DNA of 64,000 nucleotides from the NCBI GenBank assembly GCA_033557465.1, contig CM066032.1, positions 452,286,077-452,350,076 on the forward strand, given 5' to 3'. The notes beneath the pieces are model-generated. The model saw nothing but the letters and a program-made list of their open reading frames with translations, had not been told where the DNA came from and did not search any database. Made by a program: the position numbers and the translations under genes. Positions 55,446-64,000 of the stretch are shown one piece after another. The DNA comes from Ichthyophis bannanicus. Taxonomy: Eukaryota > Chordata > Amphibia > Gymnophiona > Ichthyophiidae. Each line of letters begins with the position of its first letter. Position 1 is the first letter of the stretch.

Positions 55446-58400
55446 CAGTGCTGTGTCTCTTATATAAAACACATAACTATTTCATGACCTCATGGTGTTG
55501 ACACATTTGGGACTTGAACTTATCATCACTTGCACACTGGTTCTTAGGCATTTGTTTGATGTGATGTGCTACGCCTTTCACATTGCACTGACTGCCACTA
55601 CAACTGCTACTTCAACAAGGTGTTTTGAGGGACCATCAGATTGGCCTATCAGGCACCCTGGTGATATGGGGATATGTGTCGCAATAGATGATATTCACTA
55701 CTCCATCTCAATGTCAACCCATACATTATGTATGTGATGGCATGGGGGGGGGGGGGGTTTCCATCTGCACATGCTACATCCACATTAGGTTGCATAGCAC
55801 ACATATTGAGCTTATTGAGATTGCCATGCGATGGACATGGATGTAGATGTTAGGTGGATGTGCTGACATACAGAGTGAGTGGCTGGGGTGTGCGACACAT
55901 TCACTGTCATACCTACCTATGTTACAGACGTCGTGTTTGCCTTCACACCATCAGCCTAATCTATATAACTTGCTGGCACATTACTATCTACTATCAACAG
56001 TGGTTTTTGTGGCCTTTGCGTTTTGGATTTGTTTTTTGCAGAAACACACTGTGACATTGCAATAACCTAGTGTGGCACATCAGGTACCCTATGAGTCACT
56101 TCAGAGAGGACAATATGAGGTGCAGTGTCCACAACAGCACCTTCTAATGTTCAAATAAACGAACCTTGTAAGGTACTTTTGAGGGACCTTCATGCTACAG
56201 CATTGAGGGTGTTGTTGGTGGCACCACCAAATGACATTACAAAGGGAAGAGGCCTCAGAGAGCCATATTAGATTAGACCACTGTAGAATCAGGGGCATTA
56301 CCTATGTCTGTACACGTTGTGACATCACAGGGGGTGAAACCTCCATAGCTCTGTGTATGAGAGACACTCCTCCTTGAACCCCTAGGCCAGTCTGCTGATC
56401 AGTATAGCCCTAATTAATATGCATGAGATCTATAGGCATCAGAGCTACCCTGGCAACCTCACAGATTTGTGGCCCTACAGGTCTGTATGTTTAGACCCCT
56501 GTCTTACACCTCTGTCATTTAGGTGTGTGACTGTACAAAGTGCAGATGTCAGTGACATGAAAAGCATATATACTCACTGTGACATACTTCCTCAATTCTC
56601 ATGCCCACCATGCAGTTCTATAATCTATAAGATGTTGGTGGTGGTGAGAGGCAGAGAAGCATGTTACACAGTTTATGTGAACATTTTGATGTCTTGCACA
56701 TCAGCACCTTGCCCACTTACAAACGTTAATGACAGAGATGTTTGTCAGGGTTGTTGATGGCCAGCCCTGGAGGGCCACACTCCACTCCGTTTGGCAAGAC
56801 ATCTGTAATGCATATATATCTCATGCATCTTCATTTGTACTAACATAAACACATGTCATGGCTAGACTTTCACGGAGGACTGCTTCAGAACCACTGCCAT
56901 AGCTGCTGACACACCCCTGGCTGGCTACAGTTTGAGTATGGGCCAACACATGACCTGTTTGCTTTCTTTACCACGATAGACTTCAATCACACATACCCAT
57001 GATGCACTGCACATGTAAATAAGCAGTCTACAAATATAAGCACTATGGTTTATGCAGCCACTGAAACACCTACGTATGTACATGATTAATGAGCGTGTAG
57101 GTTAATGACACAGAGTTAGTCTTGGACATCACATTGTGCGGCTCCTGTGCTCACCCTGAATGTGAGAGGGGAGACCCAGAACCATGACCACAGCACCTGG
57201 CTCAGCTAAGATAGCCTATGGTGTGAGTCCACATCAGTCGCAGTGTCTGATGAGTAGCACTTGTTGATGCACATACACTTACACTTCTGTGCATCTGTTA
57301 TTTCCCTGTGATGTGTAGCCCTTTAAGCAATTTGCTGCAACCACATCAGTCATATCCTGTGTGGTGGCCATTGTCATCGCCACATTAGTTATGGGAGGGG
57401 GAGAAGTGTGTTAGACGGACGGATTATGTGACAACACCCAAACGTAACATTCAGACTCATCACTGCAATGGTGCTGCTGGTGGGAAGTGATAACCTCTGT
57501 CCAGCAGAGGAAAATACAACTTACAGCATGGGGCATGCATTTATGTGACCATCAATAAGGTGACAGCAGACAGATGGCATGCCTGGACATGCTCAGCAGC
57601 CCACCACCACTATCTGACATTGTCCAGCAGCAAACACAGATAAGCTGCAGCTGCTACACCCTTCAAAGTGTGGCACCCTTACACATACTAGGTGCAAGCA
57701 GTCTGATAGCTTATCCATACTGCATACTACTGGTGACAATGTGTGCAACCCAAACTGGGACGTCTGCACACTCACCGAGCAGTTACGTTCGTGATTGGGC
57801 TCCAAAAGGCAACCCATAGATATCACTTGCAAAAGATGTTGTTGCCACTACAGCTGACCTAGCCATGCTATGGTAACTACTCAGTCAGGGTGAGACTGAC
57901 CTTCCAGGAGGACATGCTTGGGCTACCTTGTCCATGCTACTGATGACCACACACTGCAATTTCACTTACATTGCCCTACGTTCTGTCCTCATGCATCCTG
58001 CCGAGACCAGCCTGTCGGGGGTATGACCACAATACCTAGCACCTCATTATGCACAATGGCAAGCTAACACTGCACACAGTACAAACATTGTGCGCTGAGT
58101 AAGGTGTTTGCATACATCACACACTGGATGTACAGCCACACAATCCCACAGCTATGCCATCACTGTGCTACTATAGATAGTTTTTCCAGTCTATGCCAAA
58201 TCAGCAGTCGTGGACACAGTGCATGCATGGCTAGGCTATGAAATAGTGCTACTGTCACACCCCATGGTGGGGAACATCGTCAAACAACAGACCTGAGACA
58301 CACTCCACATACATCAGACATATTGGTGTGATACCACTCAATAACCATATTGTGGTGTACGTAGACATTGATATCTGCCACTGATCAGATCAACATGTTG

Positions 58401-58700
58401 CTATATGTGTGGTGTATTTCAAGGTTTATGGTGACAGTGCTACAGTGCGCACATACTAGTTTTATGATATGGACGCAACGCACACTATCATGACTGTCCA
58501 ATTGGCTTTGGGTCCTGAAGCCTGTGTGTCTGGTCATTTCGCCTCCTGTTGATCGGTAATCTCTGGCACAGGTCCCCAACTCCAGTCCTGTTGTAACAGA
58601 CACTGCTACATTTTCACAAATGTGCGTCAGATATATGCATGAGATATATCTGCATACCATGGACCGGCACATGCAGATGAACAGAGACATCTTTATTTAA
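55446..58700. other. Interior of the giant element, no recognised gene
   Basis: The sequence is CA/TG-rich. An isolated diverged relative of the 93-bp satellite lies at 55617-55680 (GGGACCATCAGATTGGCC ... CACCCTGGTGATA). A G-run lies at 55745-55757. No exon candidates with matching splice sites were found. Confidence 0.45.
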
Positions 58701-58719
58701 GACATCATAACATGTGAAT

Positions 58720-59880
58720 AAATTGTGGCCCTCCAGGACTGCATTTGAGGAAATCTGATCTATGTGATGCACATTTCTCTCTTATATGTCCACCTTGAGA
58801 GACAATATACATGTACTGTCCCTGTTTTCACTTTTCCCACTACAGGTGGTTTGTTTTTTGAGAAAAATTAGGGGATGTGACAATTGCGGGGATTGGTTCG
58901 GCAGACCTGACACACGTGATTTGAACTTGTGACCTTCACCTCCTGCAGGCAGTGCCTGTGTGCTTTGCACCACCTTCTTGACACAGAGACAGTGCATTTC
59001 CAGGTACATCCATGTCTGTTTGTCAGACTAACCCTGTCTGTTGCACTACACAGCACCCACCTAAAAACAGATAGGCCATGGTGTGATGTGGACAGGTGTC
59101 ACCAGTTCCCCTGCCGTCAACATGTTCACATGGCCTTATATTGGAGTCTGCATTACCCTTTAATGATGTGGGGCACTCCAGGACTGCTTTTGTTTGACTC
59201 TGCTGTAGGTGCTGCACATGTTTATGTGGTGGGTACTGTTGATGATAACATAAACATATGCCAAAATATCTTGGGTTCTCAGCAGAAAAGTATCAGTCTT
59301 TAATGCCTGGTTTTTTCAGGGTACACTTATGTGCACTAGTTGCAAGGAGCCACAGACAGGATTTGAACCTGTGACCTTCTGTTGTTGCACACACTGTCTG
59401 TGTACACTGCACCACTGTTTCTAAACATATATTCTGCATTCCGAGGGAAGTCCATGACTTTACATCTGACAGTGCCTGTCTGTTGTTGTGTACGGTGCCA
59501 GGCTACACACGCCTACGGCACTGTCTGCTGTGGCTTGCAGTCCTTATCTGGCAAACCCATATAACCTGATTGCGTTGTGGCACTCCAGGACGGAATTTGA
59601 GGGACTCGCCTGTACATAATGGCCATTGCTCTGGTTTGTGTGCGGTGTGGGGTAAAATGTAGGTGTTGAGCCCATGCTTATGTTCTCTGCAGTACAGCAG
59701 TGTGTGAACTCTCACTGTTTAGTGGTGGTTAAAAATATGGGTACTGGGTTGCCAGAACCTCAGCTGTGATTTGAACCTGTGAACCTCTCGTCATACAGTC
59801 ACTGGCTGTGTCCGCTGCACCACACTGTGCCCACAGAGACTGTGCAGTATCTGGAGATAGGAAACCTGGCTGCACAAGCC
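58720..59880 (-). repeat. Three ~430-bp units with tRNA-like modules near the right end
   Basis: On the minus strand each unit has an A-box-like TGGTGCAGCGG or variant (complements at 58962-58972, 59404-59414, 59812-59822) and a B-box-like AGGTTCAAATC or variant (58918-58928, 59360-59370, 59768-59778). Each is preceded on the plus strand by a CACTCCAGGACTG-type phrase (58726, 59166, 59578), giving unit steps of about 440 and 410 bp. The modules point inward, as do those near the left end. Confidence 0.6.
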
Positions 59881-60479
59881 TGACACCCTGCTCTGCATAG
59901 GTTTACTGTGGCCACGTTTTCTTTGTATGGGGACAGGGGTGCAGGACACACACAAATATGCCTTCCAAATAGGTGCAGTCACAGAAATAAACCGAACAGT
60001 GCATCAGTGATATCACTGGATGACCTGATATGCACTCCCAGGACAGTTCCATTACATTGCAGTGCTTTTGAATGTGTCCACGGACCATGGACCCTTCCAA
60101 TATTCATTTCAATTCTTTGGAGCTTTCCTGGGAGTGTTTATTATTGTTGCCCATTAATAGCAGTGTTTCCCAGCAGACTTATGATTTTCGCATACTTGGT
60201 TGTGGTTATTTTCATGTTACATTTGCGAGTTTGTTCTGTGCACATGTTTCACACTGCTCACGTTTTTTGGGTTTCCACGATGTTGCTGTACATTGCTGAC
60301 GGAAATGGTTTCTCTTCCCTTTAAATCACCTCTAACGCGTGTGTTTCACTGGCGGTATTTTTTCTTGTAAATTCGGGCACGCTCCTGTGCGGAGGGTCTC
60401 TCCCCTCCCACATTCCACCCATTGACCCCATCTCTCCGCCCCTCGGGGGCCTTCCTCCGCCCTCATTTCGCCTTTCCAC

Positions 60480-60648
60480 GCCTCTATCGCACATGAGCGC
60501 CCCGCAAACGTGCGTGTTTGCGGCGCACGCGTGCGGGACCCGTTAATGTGCCGCGCACGCGTACGGGGTGCTTAAGAGCACTTAACTGCATCATTTTAGG
60601 GCGCTCAGGTGCGCCCCGCAAAAGTGCCCCGTTTAGTAAACATGCCCC
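60480..60648. repeat. Right subterminal region and terminal inverted repeat
   Basis: The region is CpG-rich. It contains GCGCCCCGCAA twice (60497-60507 and 60611-60621), alternating GCGCACGCGTGCG-type words, and the 16-bp TIR at 60633-60648. Confidence 0.65.
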
Positions 60649-60651
60649 ATA

Positions 60652-61234
60652 GTAACATAGTAGTAACATAGTAAATGACGGCAGATAAGGACCATCATGG
60701 CCAGTCTATATTCTGCACCTGCTGTTCTGTGCAGGTCACCCCCACCCCAGGCCCTTGTTTAGGATTGTATCTACCGTTCCGTTCAGGTCATCCCCTATTT
60801 GTTGAGATAGCACTGACAGTTAAGGTTATTTTGATTTTATCCTGTTGCTATAAAGGGATCCACTGCATCTGTCCCATGCCCTCACACCATAAAACAATAT
60901 AGAGGCATCTTTCTCAATAATTCCTAACATTCTGTTTGCTTTTTTGATCACTGCTGTACACTGAGTTAAGAATTTCAGTGTAGTGCTCACGGTGACACCT
61001 AAATTGTTTTCCTGGGTGGTGATGCCACATACAGAACCTAGCATCATGCACGAAGATATTATTACATTTTTCCTATGTGCATTATTTTGAATTTGCCCAT
61101 ATTAAATTCCATCTGCTGTTTGGAAGCCCAGTTTTTCAGTCTCGCAAGGTCTTCCTGCAATTTCTCACAAACCACTTGTGATATAACAACTTTGAACAGT
61201 TTTGTGTCATTACAAATTTCAACACCTAACTTTA
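60652..61234 (-). mobile_element. CR1-type LINE, 3' fragment
   Basis: The minus strand reads through a C-terminal RT region (FNMGKFKIMHIGK, GSVCGITTQENNLGVTV, VIKKANRMLGIIEKDA) and then the 3' UTR. It ends GGTCCTTATCTGCCGTCATT and TACTATGTTACTAC. The tail abuts the right flank of the giant element, which seems to have inserted at the edge of this CR1. Confidence 0.75.
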
Positions 61235-62036
61235 GAACATAAGATATACCATACTGGGTCAGACCAAGGTCCATCAAGCCCAGCATCCTGTTTACAACAA
61301 TAGCCAATCCAGATCACAAGTAGACGTCAGGTTCCCAAAAGAGGTACACAGATTCCATGTTGCTTATCCCTGGTCCTTTTTAATAATATTTTGTGGACTT
61401 TTCCTCCAGGAACTTGTCGAAACTTTATTTAAACACAACTACAGTAACTGTTTTTACTATATCCTCTGGTAATGAATTCCAAAGTTTGATTACACGTTGT
61501 GTGAAAAAATATTTTCCCCGATTAGTCTTAAATGGGCAATATTGAAGCTTCATTGCATGTACCCTATTCTTTCTACTTTTTGAAGGCGTAAACAATTGAT
61601 CTACTTTTACTGTTCCACTCCATTCATTATTTTATAGACTTCTATCATATCTCCCCTTAGCCATCTCTTTCCAAATTGAAGAGCCCTAACCTTGTAAGCC
61701 TTTCCTCATAGGGGTATCCTTCCATCTTTTTTACCATGGCTCTTCTCTGTTCCTTTTCTAATTTTGCTTGTCATTCTTTCTTTCTAGATCATTTATAGAT
61801 ACGCTAAAGAGTACCTAACTCAGTACAGATCCCTAGGACACTTAACGATTTGCCTTTCTCCGCCAGGAAAATTGACTAGTTCATCCTATTCTCAGTTTTC
61901 TGTCTTTTAACCAGTTCCTAATCCACAATAGGACATTGCATCCAATCACATGAGTTTTTAATTTCTCAGGAGTCTCTCAGGAGGGATTTTATCAAACGCC
62001 TTCAGAAAATCCAGATACACTATAGGGATCATTTTA
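61235..62036 (-). mobile_element. CR1-type LINE, second 3' fragment
   Basis: This is the same family as 9462-13735: the 3' end carries CATACTGGGTCAGACCAAGG in plus-strand reading, followed upstream by the ORF2 C-terminus and RT remnants out to GAAAATCCAGATACACTATA. It has many stops and lies in tandem with the preceding CR1 fragment. Confidence 0.7.
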
Positions 62037-62284
62037 GAAGCCCTATTTGTAATTTGGAGAGCTGGAAAATGGCCATTCAGTTATTCCAACCATATCCATG
62101 TCCCAATAGCTATTTTATATCACCCTGAATATACACGTGTCCAGTGCAATCACATCCATGCCACATAGGGTTGCAATGGAGGTATATCAGGAGCATTCCA
62201 AAAAAGGTTACGCATGTGTGTTCTATTTGAGAATAACATTGCACATCTAAACCCACCAGCGGATACATCCATTTCTATACCTGC

Positions 62285-64000
62285 CCCTAGGAATTAATTT
62301 AATTAATTTAATTTAATTAACAGTTTCTTATATACCGCATCTTCCAAAGATCAAATGCGGTTTACATGTAACAAAACATCATAACAGACAGGCGTCTGTT
62401 TTTACAGTGAACAGCTTAAAACCATAACAACTATATTACATTACATGGAACATACAAGAACTATTTACAGGGAACAAAATGAGTAATAGATACAGTGTTG
62501 TATGTGACATTTAAGGGTAATAAGCATTTGGGGTTTCACATCATATGTCAAATCCAGTTTGGTTTATGGGAAACTGACATGGTATTATCCATTTTCTAGC
62601 TGGGGAGGTGTGTTTGGCAAAGATCCATAGTGTGATGTGAACAGGTGCGTTTTAAGTTTTTTTGCGGAATTCTTTGATCTCTAAAAGTGATCTCATTTCA
62701 TCTGGAAGGGCGTTCCATAGAATGGGGGCAGCATGTGAGAATGCCTTTTTGTTAGTTATTTTTCTGGCTTTTATAAATTCTTTCAGAGTCCTTAATTTGT
62801 TTGTATGATCTCTCCTGTGTAAGTTTTTAGCAGGTTCTTTAGTGATGAGGTTGAATAGGGTAGGTGGTGCCATGTTGTTTAGAGTTTTGAAGGTAGTTGT
62901 TAGAGTTTTATATACTATTCGGCTTTGTATCGGTAGCCAGTGTAAGTTCTCCAGAATCGGAGTGATATGTTGAAATGGGGGGATCTTCATAATGGTCCTG
63001 GCTGCTGCATTTTGTGCAATTTGAAGTCTTTTCAAGTTTTGTTTTGTTGTGCCTAGAAGTATTAGATTTGCAAAGTCGAAGTGAGGTGTAATTATGGCTT
63101 GTATTATTCGCTGGAAGTCTTGTAGGTGCATTAGTGGGCGTAGTTGCTTTAGGATTTTAAGTTTGAAGTATACTTTCTTCGTTGTATTTCTTATATGTTT
63201 TTCCATGTTGAGATGTGTGTCAAGTATTACACCTAGATATCGTACTTCATTTTTTAGTTTGATTTCTTGGTTTTGTAGAGTGATGTGTGTAGGGGGTGAG
63301 TATGAGAGGTTTTTTGTTACAATTAGGGCTTCTGTTTTTGCATGATTGATGTAGAGGTTATTTTCATTTAGCCAGGTAGTTAGTTCATTAAAACACTCTA
63401 CGAGTAATTGAATTGGTATATTGGGGATTGTAATGGGATGTACATCATTATATCATCTGCATATAAGTGATAGTAAACGTTGAATTTTTTAAATATATTA
63501 CAGACATGCTTTATGTAGATATTAAATAGGAGGGCTGACAGTGCCAATCCCTGAGGGAGACCTAGTTCCTGGTTGTACTGTTTGTGTTCTATTGCTTAGA
63601 TAAGAGGTGAACCAATTAAGTACAGTTGATTTTATTCCTATTTGTTTGAGTTTCTTGAGCATTAAAGAATGGCTTACACTGTCAAATGCTGCAGAGATAT
63701 CGATGAATGGGAGTAAAAAGGCTTGCTTGGGATTGTCTATTCCTTTTACAAGTGTGTCAATGAGTACTGTTAAGAGTGTCTCGACGCCATGGCGTGGGCG
63801 AAACCCATATTGTTGTTCATCGAGAGGGGCTGCAGTGTCAATGTGTTCTTGAGTCTGAATTTGTACAACTTTCTCAATTAGTTTTGCCATGAAAGGAATA
63901 CTAGAAATAGGTCTGTAGGAATTAGGCAATGCTTTGTCAAGGGTGGCATTTTTGAGTATTGGGCGGCTCAGAGCATGTTTTAGTGAAGGGGGTAAATATC
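62285..64000 (-). mobile_element. L2-clade LINE, 3' half, running off the window
   Basis: The 3' end at 62285-62360 reads GTAAACCGCATTTGATCTTTGG and GATGCGGTATATAAGAAACTG, with a TTAA-rich tail, in the minus orientation. Coding sequence continues upstream to the window edge. Confidence 0.85.
62652..64000 (-). pseudogene. L2 ORF2 reverse transcriptase, partial
   Basis: From the window edge: NSYRPISSIPFMAKLIEKVV, GFRPRHGVETLL, IDISAAFDSVSHSLMLKKL, VLNWFTSYLSNRTQTV, a block LPQGLALSALLFNIY, then YADD (63452-63463). The C-terminal part (63206-62652) follows, with KQLRPLMHLQDFQRII, QNAAARTIMKIPPF, ENLHWLPIQSRIVYKTL and LWNALPDEMRSL. Frames change at least twice between these blocks, so it is probably dead although the catalytic YADD is kept. 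The N-terminal endonuclease lies beyond position 64000. Confidence 0.85.

Larger units (their letters stand above)
33075..60648. mobile_element. Giant PIF/Harbinger-type DNA transposon, 27.6 kb, three genes
   Basis: The outermost 16 bp at each end are identical inverted repeats (GGGGCATGTTTACTAA at 33075-33090, its complement at 60633-60648). The trinucleotide ATA flanks both ends (33072-33074 and 60649-60651), consistent with the 3-bp target duplication of PIF/Harbinger. Inside are a HARBI1-like transposase gene, a NAIF1-like Myb/SANT gene on the opposite strand, and a second Myb/SANT-type gene. Composition throughout is CA/TG-rich and unlike the flanks. The 3-bp duplication and a 16-bp TIR are weak evidence individually. 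Two separate elements sharing a TIR family remain possible. Confidence 0.7.

Overview
The window looks like repeat-rich vertebrate nuclear DNA, most likely amphibian. The combination of CR1 and L2 LINEs, L1-type ORF1, CORE-SINEs, hAT MITEs, a Ngaro tyrosine-recombinase retrotransposon and a PIF/Harbinger transposon suggests a caecilian-like genome, but species assignment is inference. I found no host protein-coding gene, rRNA, true tRNA or CRISPR array. Almost everything recognisable is a mobile element or its debris, often nested.

Layout. 1-1374: L1-type ORF1 followed directly by a 3' UTR and poly(A) (half-LINE-like). 1.5-9.4 kb: foldback repeats, a CA-rich microsatellite, a CORE-SINE, CR1 fragments and an L2 reverse transcriptase C-terminus. 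9.46-13.7 kb: a nearly complete minus-strand CR1 split by a plus-strand CR1. 13.9-18.2 kb: L2 and CR1 fragments and a 335-bp hAT MITE with a perfect 8-bp target duplication. 18.4-26.2 kb: the ORF1 remnant of one tyrosine-recombinase element, interrupted precisely at a codon boundary by a 6.5-kb Ngaro element with split direct repeats (A1-ORFs-B1-A2-B2), a gag-like ORF1, an RT/RNase H/tyrosine-recombinase ORF2 and an SGNH-hydrolase ORF3. 26.46-27.07 kb: a solo retroviral LTR. 29.78-32.55 kb: a 2.77-kb non-autonomous hAT element with a minisatellite and a ~187-bp-arm hairpin.

33,075-60,648: the most unusual object, a 27.6-kb segment with identical 16-bp terminal inverted repeats and a matching ATA on both flanks, read here as a giant PIF/Harbinger transposon. 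It carries three spliced genes: a HARBI1-like DDE transposase (minus), a NAIF1-like Myb/SANT protein (plus) sharing a CpG-rich divergent promoter with the transposase, and a second Myb/SANT-type protein (minus) whose three exons join into an intact 288-codon frame. Its first intron holds a 93-bp satellite array. Both ends carry triplicated tRNA-like modules pointing inward. Known Harbingers need a nuclease plus one Myb-like partner, so a third gene and this size are notable.

60.65-64 kb: two CR1 fragments and a minus-strand L2 running off the window.
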